Source: Flavobacterium odoriferum (GTDB lineage: Bacteria; Bacteroidota; Bacteroidia; Flavobacteriales; Flavobacteriaceae). From it: 64,000 nt of DNA. The stretch lies in NCBI RefSeq assembly GCF_025499515.1, contig NZ_JAMKFA010000017.1, positions 1 to 64,000 of the forward strand. Reading direction: 5' to 3'. Shown here in pieces: positions 36,687 to 46,401 of this stretch. The stretch's first letter is position 1, and every line of letters starts with the position of its first letter. The position numbers and the translations under genes are program-made. The notes under the pieces were generated by a model. The model was not told where the DNA came from. It was given only the letters and a program-made list of their open reading frames with translations, and ran no database searches.

Positions 36687-37435
36687 TTTTTGAATTCTTT
36701 TAATTCCAATTTTTCTCCGTCAAAGACACCGTAAGTGAAATAACCAATCCAATCGCCTAAATTCACATATTTTGAGTTTTCAGTCAATTCAATTTCTAAT
36801 GGTAAATGACGATGACCAAAAACGAAGAAATTATATTTTTTAGTTTCTAACTTTCGTTTACAATATTGTACCAACCATTCGTTTTCTTCACCTAAATATT
36901 TTACATCTTCTGCTCCCGAAATCAATTTGTTTTTTACTGATAAATATTGGGCTAATTTCACACCAATATCAGGATGTAACCAACGAAATAACCATTTTGA
37001 AAACGGATTAGTAAAGACTTTTTTCATTCGTTTGTAACCCATGTCGCCTGGACCTTTTCCATCACCATGGCCAATTAAGAATGTTTTACCATTAAAAGTA
37101 AATTCTTGATTGTCGTGATAAACAGGAATGTTTAACTCTTTTTGGAAATAATCGCCCATCCATAAGTCGTGATTTCCTACAAAAAAATAGATTGGAATGC
37201 CAGAATCTTTAATTTCAGCTAATTTTCCTAAAACTCTTACAAAACCTTTTGGAACAACGGTTTTATATTCGAACCAAAAGTCGAATAAATCACCAAGTAA
37301 AAAAATCGCATCAGCATCTTTCTTTATTTCATCTAACCAAGCGACAAATTTTTGCTCTCTTTGAAAACTTAACTCAGTTGTTGGTGCTCCAAAATGTTGG
37401 TCTGATGCGAAATAGATTTTTGAATTTGATTTCAA
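36683..37435 (-). CDS. lpxH: UDP-2,3-diacylglucosamine diphosphatase
   Basis: 250 residues, calcineurin-like metallophosphoesterase. Metal-site motifs in order are SDQHFG, GDLFDFWFEY, GNHDLWMGDYF, GHGDGKGPGD and FGHRHLPLEI. It hydrolyses UDP-2,3-diacylglucosamine to lipid X, the fourth step of lipid A synthesis, at the inner face of the inner membrane. The start is TTG at 37435, since no ATG precedes the first metal motif. Converges on the MFS gene with a 4-bp overlap. Confidence 0.92.
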   Translation of the reverse strand: MKSNSKIYFASDQHFGAPTTELSFQREQKFVAWLDEIKKDADAIFLLGDLFDFWFEYKTVVPKGFVRVLGKLAEIKDSGIPIYFFVGNHDLWMGDYFQKELNIPVYHDNQEFTFNGKTFLIGHGDGKGPGDMGYKRMKKVFTNPFSKWLFRWLHPDIGVKLAQYLSVKNKLISGAEDVKYLGEENEWLVQYCKRKLETKKYNFFVFGHRHLPLEIELTENSKYVNLGDWIGYFTYGVFDGEKLELKEFKN

Positions 37436-37553
37436 GTTGTTGTTTTTATATTGTTTTTACAAAAATACGTAAAATATGCCGTGTTAAAAAACACATTTTG
37501 TCGGATATATGTTACATTTCATCGATAGATGTGTGCTAAATAATATTTATTGT

Positions 37554-37561
37554 TAACTTTG
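37554..37561 (+). promoter_or_regulatory. -7 promoter box of the adhesin gene
   Basis: TAACTTTG, 35 nt before the adhesin ATG. Confidence 0.4.
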
Positions 37562-37596
37562 GGAAATTAATCAAACCATAACAAAATATTAACATA

Positions 37597-40500
37597 ATGA
37601 AAAAACTATTACTTTTTTTCATGTCTATTTTTTCCGTTTTAAGTTACGGTCAGTTCCCTGAAGGATTTGAAGGGCCTACGTTTCCGCCGACTGGATGGAT
37701 AAGATTTGACAATGGAATTGGAACGGCTCAACAATGGGATGAGACTACTACAACAGCTTTGGTATTCGCAGGAACAAAAGCTGCTTTCTTAAATAGAGAA
37801 AATGTCGTTTCTGGATTAGCAGAGGATTGGCTTGTTACTTCACAAGTTCTTGTGCCTGCAAATGGTCAGTTGCGTTTTTACACAAAATTAACTCAAGCTG
37901 GTGATCAAGGGAGTGTCTATACAATAAGAGTATCTACCGCTTCTCAAAATCTTCCTGCAGATTTTACAACTGTACGAACTTGGACTGAGCCTCAAATAAT
38001 GGATGATGATGATATGGGGGATTCTGGCTCAACTTTAGCTCAACAATCTACATACTTACAAAAGAGTGTTAACTTGAGTGCTTATGCAGGTCAAAATGTT
38101 TATATTGCTTTTGTAATGTCAAATGACAACGGAGATAGATGGTGTGTTGATAATGTGAATGTTGATCAACAATGTTTAGTTAATACAGCATTGTCTGCTA
38201 CTCCATTAGCAACATCTGCTTTGCTTTCGTGGACATCATCAAGTACAGGTCCATGGGAGATTGAATATGGTCCTGTTGGTTTCACTCAAGGAACTGGAAC
38301 AATTGTTTCTGCTGCTACCAATGTGAATTTCAATTTATCTCCTTTAACACCTTTAACAGAATATACTTACTATGTAAGATCGTTGTGCGCTACAGATAAT
38401 ATTAGCCCATGGTCAACAGGTTTTGATTTTACTACTTCTGCATTGCCGCCAGGATGTGGTGGAAATTTCGTTGATGACGGAGGTGCGGCAGGAGATTATC
38501 CTAATAACCAAGATTATGTAATTACAATTTGTCCTGATAATCCAGGTGATTATGTAACTGTTAATTTTACTTCTTTTTATACAGAAGATTCTTATGACAA
38601 ATTATATGTTTATGATGGTAACTCAACTGCTGCTCCACAAATTTCAAGTGGTAACCCAGGAGGTTTTGGTCCTGTTACTTTACCAGGAGGATTTTGGGGT
38701 AATTTGAATGCAGCACTTCCTGGTCCATTTGAAGGAACAAGTGCTTCAGGATGTATCACTTTTAGATTTGTTAGTGATGGAATTATCGACAATCCAGGAT
38801 GGACTGCAAATATTGTTTGTCAGCCTTTCCCATCTTGTCCTAAACCAACTAATATAACAGCAAATTCAATTTCTTCTTCAAGTATAGTTGTAAACTGGAC
38901 AAATAATGCGCCATCAGCTACACAGTGGGAAGTAATATGGGTGCCAGCGGGTTCTCCAGCTCCGCTTCCAACAGATACAGGTGCAATAACAACGGATCCT
39001 GCTACTTATACAATTACAGGATTACCTTCATCAACTACTTATGATATTTATGTGAGAGCAATATGTGCATCAGGTACTGATGTAGGACCATGGTCAACTG
39101 TTCATGCAACTGCAGCAACTAATCCTGATTATTGTGCAGGTGATCATTTCTATGATTTGGGTGGACCTTCTGGGAACTATCCTAATAATGCTAATTCAGT
39201 TGTAACAATTTGTCCAGAAAATCCTGGAGATGTTGTAACTGTATATTTTAATTCTTTTGAATTAATTAGTAGTATTGGAGATGCTTTAACGATTTATGAT
39301 GGTGATAACACAACTGGTGCAATCGTTGGGACTTATTTTGGAACTAATATTATTTCTTCTTATACTTCAACATCTCCAACAGGGTGTTTAACTTTTTCTT
39401 TTGTATCTAATGCCTCACAAAATGCACCAGGTTGGGACGCAACAATTATTTGTGGACCACCATGTCCAGCAATTACATCGGTTTTAAACAGTACTGTTCC
39501 TGCAGCTGGTTCAGAAAATACTATTAGAATTTGTCCAGGAGCAAGTGTTGAGTTCAATGGTAGTGGAACATTTGCAGATCCATCTGGGGCTGCTGGAGCT
39601 ACTTATGAATGGAATTTTGATGATGGTTCAACTGCTACAGGGACTACTGCTTCACATGTATTCGCAAACGAAGGTATTTATTTAGTAAATTTAACAATTG
39701 TTGATGCTAATGGTTGTAGAAATAATAATGCTTTAAACCAAAAAGTGTATGTTTCTACTACACCAGTATTTACAGGATCTGCTGCATTCGATGATGAGAT
39801 TTGTTTAGGGCAAAGTACTACTATTACAGGAGTTTCAGCTCCTGTGCCTTTTGTTAGGGAATGTGCTCCACCAGTTAGTGGTACAACTTTCTTACCGGAC
39901 GGTAGTGGTGTTTCTTATCAAACAACGGTGCCTGTTGATTGTTTCCCTTTTGGAAGTACTATTACATCGGCAAGTCAAATTACATCAGTTTGTTTAGATA
40001 TGGAGCATTCATATCTTGGAGATTTAGAAATAAGATTGGTAAGTCCTAACGGACAGTCAATCATCTTAAAAGCCTATCCAGGTGGTGGTGGAACTTATTT
40101 AGGTTGTCCATTAGATGATCCTGCTGTAGGGCCTGGTACAGGAAGAACATATTGTTTTACTCCAACAGCTACTACATTATTAGTTAATGGGGCAACGACA
40201 AATTGTGGAACTCCTTCTGGTGCATCTATTAATGCAGGGAACTATATGCCTGTTCAACCATTTTCAAATTTAGTTGGAAGTCCTTTAAATGGAAACTGGT
40301 CTTTAATTGTAACTGATAATTTAGGAATTGATAATGGATATATATTCTCTTGGGGTATAAACTTTGATAGTTCTATTTTACCAACTGATTATGCATTTAC
40401 TCCAACAATTGATTCTTCAAACTGGACTCCAGATCCAAGTATTGTTTCAACTACTGGAAGTACAATAACAGTAACTCCTACAGTTGTTGGAACTAATTGT

Positions 40501-42279
40501 TACACTTATAATGTAACAGATAATTTTGGATGTACATACTCAGAACAAGTTTGTATCGAAGTATTGCCAGGTGTCAGTTTAACGGATTTAACAGCTTCTG
40601 CTCCGCTTTGTGTTGGAGAAGATGGAAGTTTTACTTTTGAAGGATCACCTAATACATCGGTAACATACAACATTGATGGAGGTTCAGATCAAACAATTGT
40701 CTTAGATGCTGCAGGTAATGCTACAATTTCTTTGACAGGTTTAACAGCTTCAACAACATTAAATGCTACTTACATCACGGCTCCACCAATTCCAACTACT
40801 GGAAATGTAATTTCAACAGTAGGTGGTGTTAATCCAAATAATTCTATAGGTGCTATTTCAGCCGTTGGAACTACTGCAAATACAACAAATTCAACAACAG
40901 TAAATGCAGCTAACTCTTTAGTAACATTAACTCTTGCAAATGAGTTGCCTCCTGGAACTCCAATTATTGTGAGTATTGCAAGAAATAATAACGCAGGAAG
41001 TGTAACAATTTCTGATGGAGTTAATAGTTTAACATTTAATGGAACTACATATCCTGGAGCATTAAATATTTTACAACATGTTAGTTTTACCACGGGAACA
41101 TTCACAGATGTTATAACAATAACTAGAAACAATGGTAATACATACGTAGATGGTATTTCTTACAGCTATAATGAATTAGGTTGTGATGCGCCATTATCAA
41201 TGACAGAAACTATTGTTGTTAATCCTGTTCCAGCAGTTAATACAATAACACATGCAACAGCATTGTGTGATGGTAATAACGCAGTATTTACTATACAAGG
41301 AACATCTAATACGACAGTAACATACACTATTAATGGTGGAGCTCCTACGGCAATAACATTAGATGCTACTGGACAGGGTGTTGTAACAGTTTCATCTGTT
41401 TCTTCAGATGTAACATTATCAGTTTCTCAAGCGCAAATAGGTTCTTGTATAACTCCACTTTCATTATCTGAAGTTATTACAGTAAATGCATTGCCGTTTG
41501 TAACATCTTTAACTTCAAACACTCCAATTTGTGAAACTCAAGACGCAGTATTTACAATTGTAGGTACACCTAATGCAACTGTTACTTATTCAATAAATGG
41601 AGGAGCTTCTAGTACTGTGGTTTTAAACGCATCAGGAAATGCGACAGTAACACAAACTAATGCGTTAAGTAATGTTACAATTAGCTTATCAAGTATTAAT
41701 GATGGTGTTTGTAATGCTGTATTGACAAATTCTGAAACAGTAATTGTTAATCCAAGTCCTTCTATTCCAACGTTAACTTCTATTTCAGAATCAGTTTGTA
41801 TTGGAGAAGATGTTATTTTTAACGTTTCTGGTTCTGCAAATTCTACAATAACATATACAATCAATGGAGGTTCGAACCAAACACTTGTTCTTGACGGTGC
41901 TGGAAATGCTACAATTACTATTCCTGCAGCAACAATTACAACAATGGTTGAATTACAAGATGTTATGGAAGGTTCTTGTACGCTTACATTGTCAATTTCT
42001 GAAGACGTAATCGTAGAGACTTGTACTATTCAAAAAGGAATTTCTCCTAATAATGATGGTAGAAATGATAACTTCGATCTATCAGGTTATAATGTTAGTA
42101 AATTAGAGATTTTCAATAGATATGGTACAATAGTTTACAGTAAAAATAATTATGAAGACGAATGGTATGGTCAATCTGATAATGGGAATGAATTGCCAGA
42201 TGGAACTTATTATTTTGTAATTAAGTTTACCGATATTGAAACTAAAACAGGTTGGATTTATATTAACAGAGAACAATAA
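37597..42279 (+). CDS. Giant modular T9SS type-B secreted protein (adhesin-like)
   Basis: 1560 residues. Order: signal peptide (1-19); a MAM-like 'choice-of-anchor' jelly-roll domain (about 20-195); FN3 (about 195-285); CUB (about 287-409); FN3 (about 411-508); CUB (about 509-620); PKD (about 622-725); a P/Homo-B-like domain (about 765-930). Then come four Ig-like repeats of about 88 residues (about 993-1472), the first interrupted by an insert at about 1060-1191. The C-terminal T9SS type-B signal follows, with the hallmark SPNNDGRNDNFDL and LEIFNRYGTIVY (last ~85 residues). It is probably displayed on the surface or released and mediates adhesion or substrate binding. The next two genes encode its likely export partners. 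Confidence 0.92.
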   Translation: MKKLLLFFMSIFSVLSYGQFPEGFEGPTFPPTGWIRFDNGIGTAQQWDETTTTALVFAGTKAAFLNRENVVSGLAEDWLVTSQVLVPANGQLRFYTKLTQAGDQGSVYTIRVSTASQNLPADFTTVRTWTEPQIMDDDDMGDSGSTLAQQSTYLQKSVNLSAYAGQNVYIAFVMSNDNGDRWCVDNVNVDQQCLVNTALSATPLATSALLSWTSSSTGPWEIEYGPVGFTQGTGTIVSAATNVNFNLSPLTPLTEYTYYVRSLCATDNISPWSTGFDFTTSALPPGCGGNFVDDGGAAGDYPNNQDYVITICPDNPGDYVTVNFTSFYTEDSYDKLYVYDGNSTAAPQISSGNPGGFGPVTLPGGFWGNLNAALPGPFEGTSASGCITFRFVSDGIIDNPGWTANIVCQPFPSCPKPTNITANSISSSSIVVNWTNNAPSATQWEVIWVPAGSPAPLPTDTGAITTDPATYTITGLPSSTTYDIYVRAICASGTDVGPWSTVHATAATNPDYCAGDHFYDLGGPSGNYPNNANSVVTICPENPGDVVTVYFNSFELISSIGDALTIYDGDNTTGAIVGTYFGTNIISSYTSTSPTGCLTFSFVSNASQNAPGWDATIICGPPCPAITSVLNSTVPAAGSENTIRICPGASVEFNGSGTFADPSGAAGATYEWNFDDGSTATGTTASHVFANEGIYLVNLTIVDANGCRNNNALNQKVYVSTTPVFTGSAAFDDEICLGQSTTITGVSAPVPFVRECAPPVSGTTFLPDGSGVSYQTTVPVDCFPFGSTITSASQITSVCLDMEHSYLGDLEIRLVSPNGQSIILKAYPGGGGTYLGCPLDDPAVGPGTGRTYCFTPTATTLLVNGATTNCGTPSGASINAGNYMPVQPFSNLVGSPLNGNWSLIVTDNLGIDNGYIFSWGINFDSSILPTDYAFTPTIDSSNWTPDPSIVSTTGSTITVTPTVVGTNCYTYNVTDNFGCTYSEQVCIEVLPGVSLTDLTASAPLCVGEDGSFTFEGSPNTSVTYNIDGGSDQTIVLDAAGNATISLTGLTASTTLNATYITAPPIPTTGNVISTVGGVNPNNSIGAISAVGTTANTTNSTTVNAANSLVTLTLANELPPGTPIIVSIARNNNAGSVTISDGVNSLTFNGTTYPGALNILQHVSFTTGTFTDVITITRNNGNTYVDGISYSYNELGCDAPLSMTETIVVNPVPAVNTITHATALCDGNNAVFTIQGTSNTTVTYTINGGAPTAITLDATGQGVVTVSSVSSDVTLSVSQAQIGSCITPLSLSEVITVNALPFVTSLTSNTPICETQDAVFTIVGTPNATVTYSINGGASSTVVLNASGNATVTQTNALSNVTISLSSINDGVCNAVLTNSETVIVNPSPSIPTLTSISESVCIGEDVIFNVSGSANSTITYTINGGSNQTLVLDGAGNATITIPAATITTMVELQDVMEGSCTLTLSISEDVIVETCTIQKGISPNNDGRNDNFDLSGYNVSKLEIFNRYGTIVYSKNNYEDEWYGQSDNGNELPDGTYYFVIKFTDIETKTGWIYINREQ
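40573..42015 (+). repeat. Four tandem Ig-like repeats within the adhesin
   Basis: Repeats start near 40573, 41224, 41490 and 41752. Each has the pattern ...C-x(2)-GE/T-D-x-V-F-x-I-x-G-[ST]-x-N-x-T-V-T-Y-x-I-[ND]-G-G.... The first is split by about 390 bp of unrelated coding sequence (about 40777-41170). Confidence 0.7.
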
Positions 42280-42287
42280 TAAAATGA

Positions 42288-42319
42288 TTGGCTATCATTT
42301 TCTTGATAGCCAACTTTTT
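42288..42319 (+). terminator. Intercistronic terminator between adhesin and PorP/SprF genes
   Basis: TTGGCTATCA (42288-42297) and TGATAGCCAA (42304-42313) form a 10-bp stem, followed by CTTTTTT. It would lower, without necessarily abolishing, transcription into the downstream genes. Confidence 0.75.
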
Positions 42320-42333
42320 TAAAAATAAATAAA

Positions 42334-43254
42334 ATGAAGAAACTATATTTAGTAGCTTTAGTTGTAATTGCCTCATGGGTAGATTTACACGCACAACAAG
42401 ATCCACATTATACGCAATATATGTATAATATGAATGTTATTAATCCAGCTTATGCAGGTAGTAAAGAGAATCTATCAATAGGATTATTGTATAGAAAACA
42501 ATGGGTTGAAATAGAAGATGCACCTACAACATTTACATTGTCTGGTCATTCACCAGTAGGTAAAAATGTTGGATTAGGATTATCTGTTATTTCTGATAAA
42601 ATTGGTCCTGTTGAAGAAAATAATATTTATGGAGACTTTTCATATACACTTAATTTAGGTGGCGAGCATAAATTAGCTTTTGGTATTAAAGCTGGTATAA
42701 CGCTACATCAAGTTGGATTATATAGTGATATCTATAATACTTTGCCAAACCCTAATGACCCTGCATTCTCTGCAGACACAAACAATAGTTATTTTAACTT
42801 AGGTTCTGGATTGTTTTACTACACAAACAAATATTATTTAGCATTTTCTGTTCCTAATATGATGAAATCAAAACATTTAGATTTTGATGGTCGTGAATTT
42901 GGATCAGAAACATCACATTACTTCTTAACAGGAGGATATGTGTTTGATGTTTCTCAAAATATTAAATTTAAGCCTTTCTTTATGTTAAAATCAGCATTTG
43001 ATGCTCCTTCTTCTTTGGATGTTTCGACAAATTTTTTATTCAATGAAAAATTTGAAGCTGGCTTAACTTATCGTTTAGATGATAGTTTTGGTGCTATGGT
43101 AAACTATGCTATAACTCCAAATGTTAAGATTGGATATGCATACGATCACATTGTATCTGATTTGAATGTGACAACACCTTCATCTCATGAGTTTATCTTG
43201 TTGTTTGATTTGAACTTCCCGAAAAAGGTATCAAGTTCTCCAAGATTTTTCTAA
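42334..43254 (+). CDS. PorP/SprF family outer-membrane protein
   Basis: 306 residues with signal peptide (MKKLYLVALVVIASWVDLHAQ). The family opening is QDPHYTQYMYNMNVINPAYAGSKE, followed by an outer-membrane beta barrel. In Flavobacterium johnsoniae SprF is needed to export the type-B protein SprB, and PorP/SprF paralogues typically follow the genes for their cargo. Its position 54 bp behind a type-B cargo gene fits that role. It is 18 bp from the OmpA gene. Confidence 0.93.
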   Translation: MKKLYLVALVVIASWVDLHAQQDPHYTQYMYNMNVINPAYAGSKENLSIGLLYRKQWVEIEDAPTTFTLSGHSPVGKNVGLGLSVISDKIGPVEENNIYGDFSYTLNLGGEHKLAFGIKAGITLHQVGLYSDIYNTLPNPNDPAFSADTNNSYFNLGSGLFYYTNKYYLAFSVPNMMKSKHLDFDGREFGSETSHYFLTGGYVFDVSQNIKFKPFFMLKSAFDAPSSLDVSTNFLFNEKFEAGLTYRLDDSFGAMVNYAITPNVKIGYAYDHIVSDLNVTTPSSHEFILLFDLNFPKKVSSSPRFF

Positions 43255-43272
43255 CCTAAAAGCGATAACGAC

Positions 43273-45147
43273 ATGAAAAAAATATATTTAACATTGAGTT
43301 TTGTAATCGCAAGTGGTTTACTTAGTGCACAAAACAAAGATACCAAGACAGCAGATAAATTATTCGACAGATATGAATATGTTGATGCTGCTAAAGAATA
43401 TTTAAAATTAACAGAAAAAGGTAAAGCAGATAACTATGTTTATAAGCAATTAGCAGATAGTTATTATAATGTTTTTAATACCAAAGAAGCTGTTAAATGG
43501 TTTGCAAAAGCAACCGAAGAAAAGCAAGATGCTGAAACGTATTACAAATATGCTCAAATGTTAAAAGCTGAAGGTAATTACGCTGAAGCTGATAAACAAA
43601 TGAAACAATTTGCAAGTTTAGCACCTAACGATCAAAGAGCTAAGACATTTAACTCAAATCCACAATATTTGCCAACTTTAAAAAGTCAAGCTAAATTATA
43701 TGATGTGGTAAAATCTGATATCAGCAGTGATAAAACAGATTTTGGTGCAGTTTTAACTAATGATAATAACGTTTACTTTTCAAGTTCTAGAAATACTTCC
43801 AAGAAAAACAGTAATTGGAATGAAGAGCCGTATTTAGATTTATATAAAGCAACTTACAACGCTAATAAAACAATTAGTGAAGCTGTAGCTGTTGATAATT
43901 TGAATACAAGATGGCATGATGGTCCAGCGTCAGTTAGTTCTGATGGAAGTGTAATGTATTATGGAAGCGAAAGTTTCAACGAAAAAGAATACATAAAAGA
44001 CAAAGAAAAGAAAGCAAAATTTGGTAAAATTTATCTTTACAAAGCTACTAACTCTGGAGGTTCTTGGTCTAATAGCAAACCATTACCTTTTAATAATGCT
44101 GCCTATGATGTAAGAAACCCAAGTATTAGCAAAGATGGAAAAACGTTATACTTTTCTTCAAATATGCCTGGTGGTATGGGTGGAGAAGACATATGGAAAG
44201 TATCTGTTAATGGTGACGAATATGGAACTCCTGAAAATTTGGGAGCAAAAATTAACACAGAAGCTAATGAAAGTTTCCCTTTTATTACAGATGACAATGT
44301 ACTTTTCTTTTCATCAAACGGAAAGCAAGGATTCGGTGGTTTAGATGTTTTTAAAATTGATTTGAGCAAAGGCACTGATGCTGTAAATGTTGGAGCGCCT
44401 GTTAATACTGAAAAAGACGATTTCGCATTTACTTACAATACTGCTAAAAAAGTAGGATTCTTCTCAAGTAATAGAGGTGGAAATGACGATATATATATTG
44501 CTGATCCAGTTTGTAACTTTAAAGCTATTACAGTTGTTAAAGATAAGGTTACTGGAAAAGAAATAGATGGCGCTTTAGTTGTATTAACAGGTGAGAAACA
44601 AAAAACATTATCTAGTTTAACAACGGATTCCTCTGGAAAATCAATTTCTGAGTTTAATTGTATGACTTCATATTCAGGTCAAGTTTCTAAACAAGGATAT
44701 GAAAGCGAAGTTTTTAATGTTGATATCCCAAATGATGCTGTTGGAACTGATTTTAAAGTTGATGTATTTTTAAATCCTATTTTACCAATCATCACAGAAA
44801 AAGAAGTTATTTTACAACCTATTTTCTTTGAGTTCAACAAAAGTAACATTACACAACAAGGTGCAGCAGAATTGGATAAGTTAGTCCAAGTTATGGTTGA
44901 GCACCCTAATATGGTAATTTTTGCAAAATCACATACTGATAGTAGAGGTAGTGATAAATACAATCTAAATTTATCTGACAGAAGAGCAAAATCTACAGTT
45001 CAGTATTTAGTTTCTAAAGGAATTGCTAAGGATAGAATTTCAGGACAAGGATTTGGAGAAAGTGAGCCAAAAGTAGCTTGTGACAATTGTACTGAAGAAG
45101 AACATGCACAAAACAGAAGAAGTGAATTCTTAATTGTTAAGAAATAA
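43273..45147 (+). CDS. PorE-like OmpA protein with TPR, PD40 propeller and carboxypeptidase-regulatory domains
   Basis: 624 residues. After the signal peptide (MKKIYLTLSFVIASGLLSAQ) come TPR-like helices (about 25-125), then PD40/WD40 propeller repeats (about 135-410; SISKDGKTLYFSSNMPGG). A carboxypeptidase-regulatory-like domain (about 420-500) and an OmpA peptidoglycan-binding domain (about 510-624; SHTDSRGSDKYNLNLSDRRA, GFGESEP) follow. This order is the same as in PorE of Porphyromonas gingivalis, an anchor of T9SS to peptidoglycan. It follows PorP/SprF by 18 bp, so it probably anchors this PorP-type partner to the cell wall. Confidence 0.92.
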   Translation: MKKIYLTLSFVIASGLLSAQNKDTKTADKLFDRYEYVDAAKEYLKLTEKGKADNYVYKQLADSYYNVFNTKEAVKWFAKATEEKQDAETYYKYAQMLKAEGNYAEADKQMKQFASLAPNDQRAKTFNSNPQYLPTLKSQAKLYDVVKSDISSDKTDFGAVLTNDNNVYFSSSRNTSKKNSNWNEEPYLDLYKATYNANKTISEAVAVDNLNTRWHDGPASVSSDGSVMYYGSESFNEKEYIKDKEKKAKFGKIYLYKATNSGGSWSNSKPLPFNNAAYDVRNPSISKDGKTLYFSSNMPGGMGGEDIWKVSVNGDEYGTPENLGAKINTEANESFPFITDDNVLFFSSNGKQGFGGLDVFKIDLSKGTDAVNVGAPVNTEKDDFAFTYNTAKKVGFFSSNRGGNDDIYIADPVCNFKAITVVKDKVTGKEIDGALVVLTGEKQKTLSSLTTDSSGKSISEFNCMTSYSGQVSKQGYESEVFNVDIPNDAVGTDFKVDVFLNPILPIITEKEVILQPIFFEFNKSNITQQGAAELDKLVQVMVEHPNMVIFAKSHTDSRGSDKYNLNLSDRRAKSTVQYLVSKGIAKDRISGQGFGESEPKVACDNCTEEEHAQNRRSEFLIVKK

Positions 45148-45170
45148 TAATTAAGAAATTTTATAATAAA

Positions 45171-45203
45171 AAAAGGCAACTGAAAAGTTGCCTTTTTTTA
45201 TTT
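45171..45203. terminator. Bidirectional terminator between the T9SS cassette and the permease gene
   Basis: AAAAGGCAACT (45171-45181)/AGTTGCCTTTT (45186-45196), GAAA loop, T runs on both strands between convergent genes. Confidence 0.88.
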
Positions 45204-45206
45204 ATT

Positions 45207-46400
45207 TTAAAGTCCTTTGTTTGCCGTTCCAGAAGCAATCCAAGATGATACAATTCCTAATATAATAATTGTTGACAACACAATTAAAATGTTGCTCCAC
45301 TCAAATAAAACAGGATAAGGCATTGTTGGAGTAATCATTATAAAAGAAAATTGTTGTTGTAATATAACAATTCCTATTGCTAATGCTAAGCCTATAAATA
45401 AGCCAAAAAGCGTAATAATAATGCCTTGTGTAAAGAAAATATTTCGAATCGAATTTTTAGTTACACCAATATTATAAAGTGTTTTCAAATTATCTCTTTT
45501 GTCAATAATAATCATCACAATTGCTCCTGCTAAACAAAACAAAGTCAAAATAACAACTAATGTACTAAAAAGATAAATGAACAAATTTTCAGATTGTAGC
45601 ATTTTATAGAGCGAATCATTTAATTGTGCCCTATTTTTAATTTTAATGTTTTCACCAAAAATAGTTTCTAAATCATTTCTAATTTCTTCCTCATTACTAT
45701 TTGGTGTGGTTTTGATTTCTAAATTCGTAAACTGATTAGATTGTAAACCCAATAAATTTTGAGCTAAAGCAACATCACAAAAAACATACTTTCCATCTAA
45801 CTCCTCATTAATAGAGTAAATTCCCGAAGGAAAAAGTAACGATTTATTAAAAGCTTCATCTGGATTTTCAATATTTCCTTTTCCAGGTTTTGGAGCAAAA
45901 ACTTCTAATGCATTATTGAAATCAAACAATCCTAAAGCTAATTTTCTACTGATTTCTGCTCCAACAACAACATCTTCAGAGTTTGGTTCAATCCAATCAC
46001 CAGCATACAAATGATTTTTAAAGTCATTTACTTTTGTATAATTATTGTCAACACCTTTTATATGTGCAACAATTTCTTTTTCGCTGTATAAAAAATAAAC
46101 GCGTTCTTCTGCAATTTTGCTAAAAGAGGAAATGTTTTTGTTTGATTTTAATTGTTCTTCTTGCGCCTTAGATATTGTAAAAAACTTTCCAGTTGTGGTT
46201 TCTAATCTTAAATCGGGATCAGTCGCATTTGCAAAGTTTAAAGTAAATTCTTTTAATCCGCTAAAAACAGATAAAAAAATAAATAATGCCATAGTACTTG
46301 CTATAATTCCAACAGAAGCAATGCCAGTAATAATATTTATGGCTTTGTTCTTGCTAAAACTAATAGCATAACGTTTGGCTATATAAAATGAAAGGTTCAA
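45207..46400 (-). CDS. FtsX-like ABC transporter permease (LolC/LolE type)
   Basis: 397 residues. It has an N-terminal transmembrane helix after AKRYAISFSKNKAINIITGIAS, a large periplasmic domain (about 50-270) and three C-terminal helices with the FtsX motif YNIGVTKNSIRNIFFTQGIII. This layout is that of lipoprotein-releasing permeases; the ATPase gene is not in the window. The start is TTG at 46400, 1 nt after rbfA stops. Confidence 0.9.
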   Translation of the reverse strand: MNLSFYIAKRYAISFSKNKAINIITGIASVGIIASTMALFIFLSVFSGLKEFTLNFANATDPDLRLETTTGKFFTISKAQEEQLKSNKNISSFSKIAEERVYFLYSEKEIVAHIKGVDNNYTKVNDFKNHLYAGDWIEPNSEDVVVGAEISRKLALGLFDFNNALEVFAPKPGKGNIENPDEAFNKSLLFPSGIYSINEELDGKYVFCDVALAQNLLGLQSNQFTNLEIKTTPNSNEEEIRNDLETIFGENIKIKNRAQLNDSLYKMLQSENLFIYLFSTLVVILTLFCLAGAIVMIIIDKRDNLKTLYNIGVTKNSIRNIFFTQGIIITLFGLFIGLALAIGIVILQQQFSFIMITPTMPYPVLFEWSNILIVLSTIIILGIVSSWIASGTANKGL

Positions 46401-46401
46401 A

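Noticed and set aside
40573..42015. Possible recent tandem duplication in the adhesin
   Set aside because: The repeats are similar in protein pattern but clearly diverged in nucleotide sequence, so there is no sign of recent or variable DNA duplication.
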